Source of the DNA: Utricularia gibba
Lineage: Eukaryota > Streptophyta > Magnoliopsida > Lamiales > Lentibulariaceae
DNA length: 64,000 nucleotides
Direction: 5' to 3'
Assembly (NCBI GenBank): GCA_002189035.1
Contig: CM007991.1
Location: forward strand, 5,022,001 to 5,086,000
Made by a program: the position numbers and the translations under genes. A model generated the notes under the pieces. That model made no database searches and was not told the origin of the DNA. It saw only the letters and a list, made by a program, of their open reading frames with translations. Below are positions 1 to 10,959 of this stretch, one piece after another (the stretch's first letter is position 1; the number at the start of each line of letters is the position of its first letter).

Positions 1-1469
1 CTCTTTTGGTCATCATCAAGGCACTTGGACGCATAGTGTGTAACATGGGATTGTTTCTCCACTTTTTGTCCCAAAACCGCACCTAGAGCTACATCACTTG
101 CATCACAAATTAGTTCAAAGGGTAGACTCCAATTTGGAGCCTGAATAATGGGAGCTGAAACAAGCTTTCCTTTCAAAACATCAAAGGCGTTCATGCATTT
201 TTCATCAAAATAAAACTCAACATCCTTATGCAATAAGGCACATAGAGGAGATGCAATTTTTGAATAATCTTGAATAAATCTATGATACAATCCAGCATGT
301 CCAAGGAAAGAACGTACATCTCTTACACAAGTGGGATAAGGTAATTTTTGTATTTTCAATCTTGGCTTTGTCAACTTCAATTCCCTTTTGGGAAACATGT
401 CCTAAAATGATACCTTGTTCTACCATGAAATGACATTTCTCATAATTCAAAACAAAGTTAGTCTCAACACAACGCTTCAAAATCAATGACAAATTAGCAA
501 GGCATTCATCAAAGCTATTTCCATAAACCGTAAAGTCATCCATAAAAACCTCCATAATATTTTCAACATATTCAGAAAAAATACTAACCATGCATCTTTG
601 AAATGTTGGTGGTGCATTGCAAAGTCCAAAAGGCATTTTATGGTAAGCAAAAGTTCCAAAGCGGCAAACGAAAACAACCTTAGATTGGTCCTCAAGAGCC
701 ACGGGTATTTGATAGAAACTAGAGTATCCATCCAAGCAGCAGTAATGGCTCCTTCCAGCAAGTCTTTCCAACATTTGATCAATGAATGGAAGTGGGTAGT
801 GTTCTTTCTTGGTGGCTGCGTTCAGTTTTTGGTAATCTACGCACATTCGCTAGGCATTTTGCACTCTGGTAGGCAGGAGTTCCCCTTGGTCATTGGCCAT
901 GACTGTGATACCTGTTTTCTTCGGGACAACCTGCACAGGGCTAACCCACTCACTATCAGAAATAGGATAGATTATACCTGTGGCCAATAACTTCAGAATC
1001 TCCTTTTTGACCACTTCAATTATAGGTGGATTCAATCTCCTCTATGGTTGGCGAATTGGCTTTGTTCCCTCCTCCAAATAAATGCGATGAGTACATATGG
1101 AGGGGCTTAATCCTTTTATATCTGCCAACGTCCACCCAATTGCCTGTTTGTGCTCTTGGAGCACGCTCCTGTGTTTTTCTTCCTGTTCTAGGGTTAGTGT
1201 ACTTGAGATAATAACAAGTAAAGTCTCATTTTTGCCCAAAAATAAATATTTCAAATTTTCAGGCAGTGTTTTTAACTCTAGTAATGGCGCATGAATAACG
1301 GAAGGAATCAACAATTTGTCAGGCATTTCTAAACTCAGAAAAGCAATGTCTGAAAATTTAGGTTTTATAGAAAAATAATCAAGATAACTTAAAAGTTCGG
1401 AATCAGAAAAAGAAATATGATCAGAATCAATGTTTTCAGTAAGGCATTTGAGCAATGGATCTTGCTCAT
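1..1469 (-). pseudogene. Ty3/gypsy (Athila-type) pol fragment: protease-RT linker and reverse transcriptase, broken
   Basis: Reads leftward and runs off the left edge. The protease-RT linker lies at 1042-1469, the start of RT at 850-1035 (SEWVSPVQVVPKK), and the RT palm at about 345-846. The palm contains the MPFGLCNAP motif and the catalytic FMDD (a YMDD variant). Near 345-360 the frame is lost where RT should continue into LPxPT..RSFLGH; 1-280 still resembles the RT-to-RNase H connection in another frame. This is known for the family: RT copies element RNA into DNA in cytoplasmic particles. At least two frame breaks (about 848 and about 350) make it non-functional. It belongs with the LTR at 4835-5734 and gag at 3240-4770, and is cut at 1469/1470 by a foreign LTR. 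Confidence 0.85.
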
Positions 1470-2631
1470 TGATAAACAAAAAATTTACACGTCGTAAATG
1501 TAAATCTTCCTATCAAATAAATTTATAACCTAATACACATTTTAGTATAAAATAATTATGAGCATAGTGATTAGGTCGAACACGAAGAGTAGGTGCTTGC
1601 TATGTGAAAGTTAATGCATGAAATCAGTGTCACGTTGGTAAAATTGTTCTTAGCTAGGACTAAGGCAGAACTAAAATGAATTGCATTAAAGAAAAGTAAT
1701 AAGTTCTGGAGCTCGGTTGTTTTTGGAATGAAATGGGTGATGCCTTGGGACTCCTAGGGGGATGTATGCTCATCACTAAACAAGTTCATACAAACCACAA
1801 ATCATACAACTAACTCACAAGATCTAGGCCTACCCGGATTCTTGTTTTTCCTCCTAATCTTTGGTCCACCTCTAATTAGGGTTGTTAAGTTGGGTTTCAC
1901 TACTTCCCCCTCCTAGATCTATCCTGATTTGTTAAGGAAGTGGTGTGATTTATGGTTTATTAGGTCTAAGGATGGATTAGAATATTGTCCCCTTTTCACC
2001 CCAAGTCACCCCCCTAAGTGCTTAGCCACTCATGACAAAGGAAAGGAAAACATTTTCATAATATATCCTAAGCAACATCCTGGTTTCAAATGCTAAACAA
2101 CAACGAGCAATATATAGCAGCAGTTTTTTTGTTCACACAGGAAATCCAAATGTAGTCTTAGCTAGGAACAGTAAGCATCAAGAACGAAAATGAATCTTCA
2201 AAGAGAAGCTGTGTTTTTTTGGTTCGTTGTTCCCTTCCTTCTTCTATTCCAGAAAAATCTCCAGAAACTTGTCGTGGGTCTCCAATGGGAGATCTTCCTT
2301 TTCCCTCCAACTTTCCCTCCTTTTGTCCAAAATCTCCCTTTTTTCCTCCTTGGATTTTGTGTGTACCACTTTTCAGACTTTTGGACTCATCTTCTGCGAC
2401 TACACTGTGCATTTTCGGTTCCTTGGGATTTGTGTTGCGACCTGCACTGCATTGCTCGAATAAAACTATTAGAAGGTTAAATTGTAGATTTAGTCCCAAC
2501 TAAGACTAAAATAACACAATTATGGTGCTTATACGCAAAATTATAAAACTAGGCAGTAAGACAAAAATTTTGTAGCACAATATGAATCTTTTCCATGCAC
2601 TCAATCACTCAAAAATATATTTTGTAGTACA
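1470..2631 (-). mobile_element. LTR of family X (solo-like), nested in the Athila pol region
   Basis: Reverse-complement match along its whole length to the LTR at 37625-38796; shared blocks include the strings around 1780-1960 and 2440-2520. It starts TGATAAAC at 1470, ends near ...GTAGTACA at 2631, and is about the same length as the other copy (1172 bp). No target duplication is visible: the base run before it is CTCAT and after it AAAAT. It therefore probably underwent rearrangement after insertion, and pol coding does not resume on its right side. Orientation is opposite to the 37.6-kb copy. Confidence 0.75.
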
Positions 2632-3239
2632 AAAATATTTTGTACCGAGATCAAGAGTAGGGAAGGTTCCAAGCTCAACTTAGGCAATTTTTGCTCCCCT
2701 CCTTTGTATATTAAGTGTGGGCTAAGCACTCCTCTCCTTATTCCTCCTGAGGTTTCCTACTCCTCTGAGTCATTCTAGTAACCTCCCTTCTCTCTTTACT
2801 TTGTTGTCTACACACACTTTTTAATTGTGTGTTGCTTTTCAAGACATGGGGTCTCATCGCTTTTCTTATGATGATGCTTTTCTGACCCCCTCTCTCTTGT
2901 TTTTTTCATCTCTCTATAAGCCTTTCGACCACCAGTATCCATGAAAGAGCCAAATGTGTCAGTTTGCACAAAAAAATCTCGATTGCACAAATCAGGATCC
3001 ATCACACATGTTGCTACCTCACGAAGATAAGTAGGTTAAAAGTCAAGCTCACAGGTGTATAAATGGTTAAAGCAACATTCATGCATCTTGTACTTCATGA
3101 AAAGCATCACGCATGTATATGAAAATTCCTCGAATAGCTTGCAAAATTCTCCGGATCCTAGTACCGAACTACTAAATTACCTGAGCTTAGACTAACACCC
3201 TAAAAATAAAAATAAAAATAGAAATAAAAATAAAACTAC
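2632..3239. other. Unassigned stretch inside the degraded Athila element
   Basis: AT-rich and pyrimidine-rich sequence with no coding motif I recognise. By position it should hold the Athila gag-protease junction, but no DLGAS-like protease motif is visible. An A/T-rich (AAAATA)n-like tract sits near 3200-3235. Confidence 0.4.
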
Positions 3240-4770
3240 GGCAATGCAGCGATGTTACTTGGTCAGGGAGGATTCTTTCACTCCCTGTTTTAGTTCCTTC
3301 ACTTCCCTTAGCAAATTCTCAAGCCTGCCGTATATCATGTCAATCCTTTTAGTGCAGCAGCAAACTTTTTCATTCCTTTGGGTCATGGTTGTCTGCCGTA
3401 AGAGACTTAAAAACAAATCAACTTCCTTGTGCACGAATTAGTGCAGCAATTTTAAGAAAATGAGCATCAAGAGGGCTACCTTTTTTTCTACATGCAAAAA
3501 TTCCAACTCAGAAATTTTATCAGAGCATAACCTTTGAGCAAGAAAGGTAATGACATTACTGAACCCAAGATTGTTTATGGTATTCCTCCGATATTCCCAG
3601 TTCATTTGCTCTGCTAAAATTCAAGGATTTCTTGTGCAACAAGCACCACATGACAAACAAATCACGTTTGTACAGAGAATTAAATCCGAAGGCCCTACCA
3701 AACAGCATAGCAGAAACAAGCAAGTGGACATATCGCATAGCAGGGTCTGTAAATAAATCAGCTTTCGTCCCCTTAGATTTAAATTCTATCACATGTTGAT
3801 CAGTTAAAATTTCATAAACCTCTTCAGCATTAAAGTCATCAGGGTAATCAAACAATGAAGTAGCAAATTCATGGGATTAAACATGCTTTTCTGTACAAAA
3901 TCCTAAAGCTACATGAATGTTCACGTTAACGTTCTTCATCACCTCCATGAATGCTTTCAGTCCACGTTTGTCCTTGCTTTTCCTTCGAAGTCTCATCGGG
4001 ATGCTCTAAAATAATAATCAGGATGCTCTAAAATAATCTCCTCATCCACTTCATCATCGTCGTCAAAGACTTCTTATTCTTTTTCGTCAGATCTGTCCAC
4101 CTTAGTCATGAACCATGGGTAAGGTTCCGACAAATCCTTCGCACTTCTTAAAGATATGGCATTGATGTGCTCTGGGTTCTTCATTGGTTGGGATGGCAGT
4201 GCTCCTTGCATTTCCAGTCGGTTCATGGCTTGAACCAGCTGGGTAATCTGAGTTTGCATGCATGTGATTCGTCCATCCATGTCTTTTTGTGCAGCATACA
4301 TTTTGGTGGTGCTCTCGGCAAGGGACTTCACCATGGACTCCAGATTTTGATTCAGATGATAAGGAACAAGAGGTTGATCTGGAACTCCAGTGATTTGTAA
4401 AGGTTGAGGCGGAGCTGTGAGAGTTTTCTGAGAAACACCAGAAGGGTTCCCTAGTGATGGTCCTTAGTGCTGGGCCATGATTAGTGATCGGCAGATCTGG
4501 AAAAAATTGCGGATGCTGTTGCTCCTATTCTCCATGCATTGTGGGGACTCCAATCGGTGGTTGAGCATCCATTTCTTCGTCAGAAGATAGATTTGAAGTT
4601 AGTTCCCTCTTTTTTGCCATAAATGTGCGCTCAATCTCCACATCTAAAGGGCACAAGATATCTCGGTACGATCTGAAGCTTTGGTGACTCTTTGGTGGAG
4701 CTGAATGCATAAAAATAGAGAAAAACAGCACCAAAACGGAAACAAAAAAAAAACAAGAAGAACGGAAGAA
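3240..4770 (-). pseudogene. Athila-type gag, degenerate
   Basis: Reads leftward from just inside the primer-binding site. The N-terminal part (about 4525-4770) contains CPLDVEIERTF, a recognisable start of Athila gag proteins. A middle part (4074-4334) has a heptad-like Gln/Met-rich segment and then AISLRSAKDLSEPY, close to the usual SLRSGK.LPEPY gag motif. A further ORF (3556-3855) resembles the ATHILA ORF-1 family region with LLVSAMLFGR and KRDLFVMWC, followed leftward by a coiled-coil-like stretch. The pieces are in different frames, and the SLRSGK motif stands upstream of the ORF-1-like piece, which is not the order I expect; internal rearrangement is likely. gag would form the particle shell. 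Function is surely lost. Confidence 0.65.
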
Positions 4771-4812
4771 AAGAAAAACTATACACAACACTAAACAAAA
4801 AAATACACAACT

Positions 4813-4833
4813 CTCCAGCAACGTGCCAAAAAT
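4813..4833 (-). other. Primer-binding site, tRNA-Asp type, mutated
   Basis: On the minus strand, directly next to the LTR, reads TGGCACGTTGCTGGAGA. The typical Athila site TGGCGCCGTTGCCGGGGA complements the 3' end of tRNA-Asp. The differences are one missing base plus changes at C/G positions, the pattern expected from cytosine deamination. It fixes the element's orientation (minus) and shows that 4835-5734 is the 5' LTR. Confidence 0.7.
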
Positions 4834-4834
4834 T

Positions 4835-5734
4835 TGTTGTGTGTCGTTTCCTCAACAAATTTTAAATATTTATAAAACGTAAAACACAAAAAGCGTAGTA
4901 CGAGTATCGATCTCAGTGAGTTTTTTTTCGTGAAAAGTGTTTGTAAGAAACTTTCACATAATGTCACGCGTGTGCCCAGCTGTTGCCAATAGCCAGTGGC
5001 TGGTCCGAGGTCGCAACCTGTCCACTGACGCAGTACCTAGGCCACAAACAATCCGCTACTTCCCTTGAACCGACAGTGTTGGAGTTGGTGCTCTTCACCT
5101 TGATCTTCACCAAAATCCGTGAGGAGTGGCCTGCAACTCATGGACCTTAACTATGAGTCGTTATAGAAAGACCACAACAATACGCGTGGAAGTATTGTTC
5201 AAGACTTCGAAGGAAATTTCATCTACTCCCAGAAACTAAAGGGTTTTAGCCACAAAGGGCCATGAAAACAGAAATTTAATCCGAAACTAAATGCTCAAAG
5301 TATCTTTTATATCACTCCCCACGTGCATTAACTCCTTTGGATCCCTTTCCCATCATTTCTTCTGTCTTACGTGCACAAGTAGCCTTCTTTTACGTGCAAG
5401 TTAGTGCCCAATCTTTACTGTAGACTCTGACATGCCGTAAGTCAGGGGCCTTGACCAATGTCAGTCTTCCGCCCACAATCATTCCAAGTCGCGTACAAGG
5501 CACGAAAAGTCAGACTCTGACCACCTGCAATACTCCTGCAATACTACACGACAGTCTTCTGACATGTCTCGATCAAAGTGTGAGAAAAAAGACAGAAAAT
5601 ATATACAAATTAGGAAAATAAAGATTTTCCAATAAAAATCAAATACTTAATAATAAGACTCCTAATTTGGGCAACTTAATACTAGATTAACACCTAATAA
5701 TATCTAATAAATAACTAGAAATTAACACTTAACA
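4835..5734 (-). mobile_element. 5' LTR of the Athila element (LTR family A)
   Basis: Plus-strand text starts TGTTGTGTGTCGTTTCC and ends AACACTTAACA, giving TG...CA ends on the element strand. It matches the LTRs at 7740-9611 and 49930-51207. It is 900 bp against 1278 bp for the intact copy: about 300 bp are missing after the string TAATGTCACG, compared with the copy at 50050-50350. The partner LTR lies beyond the left edge, so the duplication cannot be checked. Confidence 0.85.
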
Positions 5735-6063
5735 GGTAGAGAAATAAACTTAATCAGATAGAAGTAATATTAGTAAACTTTAGAGTTATGGCCCATCAAC
5801 TTGATGCAACTTGAGTAGGTTGAACTCCATGGTATAAATTTCATGAGTTTTCTGATTGATCCATAATCCCATGAGAAGTTCTTGATACTTTCATGCTCTT
5901 GATCTTGTGAGTGACTCAATTGAAATAAGGTAAGGATTATTATACTTTCCCTCATCTTCATTCTCTTTGTTTGTGACATTTATGATCTCATCACCTACAC
6001 TCTATGATCAACCTTCAAGTCACAAATGTAGTTGACACGCTTCCCTTCCCTTCCCTTTCCGAC
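5735..6063. other. No recognisable gene
   Basis: AT-rich flank between the LTR and a fold-back element. No coding motif or repeat of interest seen. Confidence 0.4.
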
Positions 6064-6437
6064 TAAATTAATCAAATAACACTTTGTCAAATAGCACTAT
6101 TATAAAAAGTAATTAGTTGAAAAAACACACATTTGTAAATCATTTTTCAAATAGCACTTTTATGTATTATTTCAAATCAAAATATATATAGTGGTCTAAT
6201 TAAAACATATATATTAATTTTTTTTATTGATCATAATGAAGTATAAAAATATAAAAATATCAATGTAATATATATTGAATCATAAAAATATATATTTGAG
6301 TAATACATATGTTTTAATTAGATCAATATATATTTTTAATTTGAAAAAATTGATAAAAGTACTATTTGAAAAATAATTTTCAAACATGTGTTATTCAGCA
6401 AATTACTTTTTTAGAGAGTGTTATTTGACTAATTTAC
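6064..6437. mobile_element. Fold-back MITE with arms of about 150-165 bp
   Basis: The left arm (6064-6220) begins CTAAATTAATCAAATAACACT. The right arm, read as reverse complement from 6437, begins GTAAATTAGTCAAATAACACT. The arms then stay parallel through TTTTTCAAATAG(C/T)ACTTTTAT to the string TCTAATTAAAACATAT near the centre. Only about 60 bp separate them. No coding. The long arms and small size fit a non-autonomous DNA transposon. The superfamily is unclear because no convincing target duplication was found. Confidence 0.75.
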
Positions 6438-6699
6438 TTCTCATCTCAATTTTATGAAAACAAGCTTTGGCCATAAAAACAGTGAGTAATGCTGTACATT
6501 TATTTTTTTAAAAAATGCGTAATAGGAAGAGAGAGGCTAACGGTCAGGAAATTGGACAAGTGGTGGTGTAGACCCACTTTTTTTTATTACAATTGTTAGC
6601 TAAGTTTGCTGAGATAAATTTTAATTACTAAAATAATAGAAAATTATTAATACAAATTATATTAAATATAATTACATTGTATACTAGGCCTAGAATGTT

Positions 6700-7255
6700 T
6701 CCGAATTTTGATAATTCTTTTAATTAATTTCACATTCTTTTTATTTAGCGTTTATTATATTTTTTTAAATAACTTTTATATCAATTTGATCTTTTTAGAT
6801 AAAAAGTATATTTTATAATTTTTCAAGATAATTTCAACTTATATTAAAGGGAAATAAAACTGAATTCGGTGGAAGTGACTATTCGAATGAATAATTAGTC
6901 AAAGACTTTCAAATAAAATACAGATTGGATCTTTTCTTCAAATATTTGCATCTTATCATATAAGCTTCAAATAGAAGTTTAGAAGGACATCTTATATTAT
7001 AACGACATGAGCACCAAAATATTGAAGAAGCACAAAGTCTTTGAGTTAGTCTAGGAGTTTAGAATCAAGTTTGACGTGTTAGTTTTGTTTCCTTCATTTT
7101 TCATCAATTTTTCATATGTTAGAGTCAAGCATACATGTGTAGGCACTTGTGTGGGACAAATAAAACCTCTCGAGTGATTTGACCGTCTAATCTAAAGAAA
7201 TTAGTATCCCATGAAACATGAGAAAAGTTTACCTTCAAGAGAATGAATCTCTTAC
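6700..7255 (+). mobile_element. LTR-like repeat E, copy 1 (diverged)
   Basis: Same order of blocks as 17814-18430 and 24610-25020: TTTTTAGAT..A near 6800, TTTTTCAAGATAATTT, AGTCAAAGA.TTTCAAATAA, then GTGTTAGAGTCAAGC..ACATGTGTAGGCACTT near 7115-7150. The more complete copies carry a TATATAAAGAC box, so this looks like a promoter-bearing LTR end. No coding. Confidence 0.55.
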
Positions 7256-7348
7256 AACTAGACTATGAAAGAAAGAGGAAAATCAAAAGTCACACTTCAG
7301 ATTGAAAAAGAATTTGAAGTGATAATCTTTAGATGCTACAAATTTTAG

Positions 7349-7515
7349 TGTATATGTTTTAGAGACAATTAAATTATTGGCAAATCTTATCTTTTCAATA
7401 GTGATCAAATTTATATTATTAATAAAATCTTTAATAAAATCCTTTACTTGATTTATGTGATGTAGAAATTATGATTAGATCACACCTAGAATCTCCACGA
7501 CCTAGAATCTCACCA
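7349..7515 (+). mobile_element. Fragment of copia-type LTR family C
   Basis: TGTATATGTTTTAGAGACAATT at the start and the following 100 bases (GGCAAATCTTATC, TTTACTTGATTTATGTG) match the first about 150 bp of the LTR at 20279-21780. The rest is absent. Confidence 0.65.
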
Positions 7516-8796
7516 TGCTGAGATCAAAACCAATATGGATCCAACATAGATCTATCTCTAATATTAACTATTTTGGGCACCCAACCCTAATAGATTTATG
7601 TTCCCCCTTTGCAAGGAAAAAGCCTTATATAAGATTTGTAGGGTTCCTTTATTTAAAAACATCTGCTCTCTCGTCCACAATCAATGTGGAATGCCTTCAC
7701 TATGCTCTTGACCTTATATTTCATTTCTAGGTTGAGATATGTTGCATATCGTTTCCTCAACAAATTTTAATTTAGAAAAACGTAGCATATAATAAAGCGT
7801 AGTACAAGTGTTGATCTCAAGGAGTTGAGTTTTGTGAAAAAGTGTTTTGTAGAAATTTTTTACAAATTATCATGGATTTGTAAAAGGGGATTTTTGAAGT
7901 ACATAAATAAATGTACAACACAAGTAATCGATCTTGACTAAGGGACGCAATTCCTGGGAAATGGATTCCGTTTCCTCCTTTTGTCTATCCTTGCCTCGAC
8001 TTTCATTGATTCCTTCCGAATAGCTGGTTATAAGAGCAAGGAATAGTTTACACTCCCTTATACTTTTATTGACAAGGAGCCACGGGAATAGCCTAATGTG
8101 ATTCCCCCTTGGATAATTGAGAAAATAAGAGGATTGTCGTCAATTGACTTTAAAACCAAATTCTGTGTGTGTGCTCAATTGTTGCCAATGACCAATAGTA
8201 GGTACGAGGTCACTACATGTCCATTGTTGCGGTATCTCGATCACAAACAATTTGCTACTTCCCTCTAATTGGTAGGGTTGGAGATAGTGCTCTTCACCTT
8301 GCTCTTCATCAAAATTCGTGAGGAGTGACCTGTTGCTCGTGTATTGTGACTAGGAGAAATTACAGAAAGACTGCAACAAGACCGTGGAATTATACAAAAT
8401 CCGGAATGAATTGAGAAAAAAACCGAGATTGATACTCAACGCATGCAAGGAAACTTTATCTATTCCCAAAAACTAAAGTGGTTTAACCACAAATGGGCAT
8501 GAAAATAGAAAATGAAAATGGAAAACTAAGGTGTTCCTCCCTTGATGGAGAGGAAGAACCAAAAGTTCTTAGTGCTTCCCTTGCAAAGTATCAAAAGTTC
8601 AAAAACAAATGTTTCAAGTTGGTTTTAATTAACTCCCCACGTGAATTAATTTCTTGTGCTTCCCTTGCATCATTCTTTTTGTCTTGCATGCGCCACCAGC
8701 TTTCCATTACGTGCAAGTAAATGCGCAATCATTGTTGTAGATTTTGACATGTCGTAAGTCAAGAGTCCTGGCTAGTGTCAATCTTTCGTCCCCAAT

Positions 8797-9351
8797 TAGA
8801 GCTGGGCACGGGGCCGACTCGACGGGTCATGGGTCGGACCCACCGGGTAAAAAATGAAGGTCTGACTCGGCGGGTACGGGTTGACACAGGTTAGTAAATT
8901 CTCTAGGTACTGCAAATATGCCATTGCGATAGCTGGAAATCACTACCTTCAATATTCTCTAGGCATCACAAATATGCCATTGCGGTGCCTGGAAGACACT
9001 GGCTTCAATATTCGTCAAGCACCGCAAACATGCCATTGCAGTGCCTGGAAGACACTGACTTCAATACTCTATGAGCACCGTAAACATGCCATTGTGGTGC
9101 CTGAAAGACACTAGCTTCAATATTCGTCAGGCATCCCAAACATACTATTGCGGTGCCTGAAAGAGCCTTACTTCAATATTCTCTAGGCACCTCAAAGATG
9201 CCATGGCAATGCCTGGACATCCTCTTGATAACCCGCCGGGTTGACTCGTACCTTTCTACAACCGACCCATCTTGTACCCGTTTTTTACGGTTACGGGTCA
9301 CGGGTTGACCCTCTGGATACATGGGTTAGCCCGTAACCGTGGCCAGCTCTA
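8797..9351. mobile_element. hAT-type MITE inside the solo LTR
   Basis: Terminal inverted repeats are TAGAGCTGGGCACGG at the left and, read inward from the right, TAGAGCTGGCCACGG. They are flanked by 8-bp duplications TCCCCAAT (8789-8796) and TCCACAAT (9352-9359), one mismatch. Removing it restores the LTR text seen in the other two copies. An 8-bp duplication and TAGAGCTGG-like ends fit the hAT superfamily. It has no transposase; the inner part is a tandem array of small hairpins. Confidence 0.88.
8948..9227. repeat. 56-bp tandem repeat, five units, each with an inverted repeat
   Basis: Units start with TTCAATA at 8948, 9004, 9060, 9116 and 9172, exactly 56 bp apart. Each contains a near-palindrome of the type AGGCACCGCAAA-CATGCCA-TTGCGGTGCCT. 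Units differ mainly by transitions at CG positions. A sixth, degenerate unit precedes 8948. Confidence 0.85.
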
Positions 9352-9616
9352 TCCACAATTGACCCAAGTTGCATGTAAGACACGAAACATCAGAGCTTGG
9401 TCTCCTACAACTCTTCTACAACACTCCAAATTTGCCTCCTGACATTTTGGGTAAAAGTGCATAAAAAAGACAACAAAATATGCACAAAATACAAAAATAG
9501 GAATTTTCTAATAAAAGAAATACCTACCAATATAAATCTTAAATTGGGAGACTTAATACTTAATTAGTACGTAATAATATATAATAAATACTTAGAAAAT
9601 GACACTTAACAAGATA

Positions 9617-10793
9617 CTTCTTCTGTTTTTCATTAATAATTTTTTACTTCTTTGTTAAATTCAATTGGGTATTGTTTGTTTCTGTAAGGTGAGAAGTACC
9701 AACTCACATCCTTTGGTTGGAGAGAGATAACGTTTTGTTTAAAACTCAAATCTAAACTATTGGGTTATTGGCAACATTTGAGCATATGGGCACAATTTGA
9801 TCATGAAGATAATTGACAGTTGGACCTCTTATATATGCGTAAGGTAAGCAATTGTCATGATTCCTTTCAAGAGAGTATAAGAGAAAGTAGACAATTTATT
9901 ATTCTCATAATCGAGTATTCAAGAGGAACAAATACGAGTGAAGATACAATGAATGCAATTTGGAAGGATTCTAGTTGAAGGGACAACCAAATTCTTTTGC
10001 TAGAGACTTCTGGAGGAGAGGGGATTCTAAAGAAATCGCAAGAACTTACTGAAGGAGGAAGATGATTTAGCAAAAACAAGCTTCCTTTTAAAGATTTCCC
10101 CTCTCTTGATGAATACTACTGCTGAGAATAATTTTTAGTTTTTCTGCGTGAACCATTTAGTGTTTATGCTTTGTTATGCATCCTTTACTGTTGTTTAAAT
10201 TTGATATCAGAATGGTGATTATGATATGTCACGAAAACGTTTTTCTTTCCCTTATCATGAGTAGCTAAAGCACCTAGAAGTGCCTTGAGGTAAAGGAGTT
10301 AAGAAGTTTTTTGTTCACTAAACTACATTAACATAGTATCACATTATTTCCCTACAAACCAATATGGATCCAAGTGGGGAAGTAGTGAAGCTTACTAAAA
10401 CAACTCTAATTAGAGGTAGACTAAAAATTAGCAAAAGCAAAGGTTTGGATAGACTTCGGACTTTGCTTGTTATGTGAATAATCTATGGTTTATGTGGGAT
10501 AGTAGTAGCAATTTGCATGTTAATACTAAGACTCCCAAGGCACCCCCATCTCATCTTAAGTACAACCGAGTTCAAATATTTGTTATTTTTCTTTATTGTA
10601 TTTTATGTAAATCTATCCATGTGACACTAATTGCATGCATTGATAATCACATGACATGCACCTACTCTTCATGTTTGACCCTAATCACTATGCTCAAAAT
10701 TGTATTATATTTGAATGTGTATTAGGTTTACAAATTTTATTTGATAGAAGAATTTGCAATTTTAACGACATTGCTAAAATTTTTCATTTATCA
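9617..10793 (+). mobile_element. 5' LTR (family X relative) of the plus-strand gypsy element
   Basis: From about 10130 the text follows the LTR at 37625-38796: GAAGTAGTGAAGCTTACTAA, TAATTAGAGGTAGAC, TGACACTAATTGCATGCAT, TTCATGTTTGACCCTAATCAC, ending TTTCATTTATCA at 10793, the same end as the intact copy. The first 500 bp are diverged and the left boundary is my estimate. It is followed directly by a primer-site-like string and gag. Confidence 0.65.
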
Positions 10794-10812
10794 AATTGGC
10801 ACCAGGGAGCTA
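10794..10812 (+). other. Probable primer-binding site
   Basis: TTGGCACCAGGGAGC begins two bases after the LTR end. The TGGCxCC start is typical of retroelement primer sites, but the rest does not match the tRNA-Asp site cleanly. Supported mainly by position. Confidence 0.4.
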
Positions 10813-10959
10813 GTTGGTTTATGCATTTGCGTTCTTCTACTACAAGTAATCTTGTTTTTTATCCAAAAATCAAGAGAGCTATTGATAACAACCACACAAG
10901 AGTGAGAGAAGCAACAAGGTTGATAAGACTCTATGCTGAAACTCGAGTTGATTTCATCA

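Larger units (their letters stand above)
7740..9611 (-). mobile_element. Solo LTR of Athila family A with perfect 5-bp duplication
   Basis: Starts TGTTGCATATCGTTTCC at 7740, ends ACACTTAACA at 9611, and is flanked by AGATA at 7735-7739 and AGATA at 9612-9616. No internal region follows, so it is a solo LTR left by LTR-LTR recombination. The length is inflated to 1872 bp because a 555-bp MITE sits inside it (8797-9351). Without the MITE it is close to the 1278-bp copy at 49930. Confidence 0.92.

Noticed and set aside
4813-4833. tRNA-like string
   Set aside because: Only the 3'-end complement of tRNA-Asp is present; it is a primer-binding site, not a tRNA gene. No rRNA or tRNA gene was found in the window.
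8948-9227. Evenly spaced repeats, considered as CRISPR-like
   Set aside because: Contiguous 56-bp units without unique spacers, in a plant MITE.
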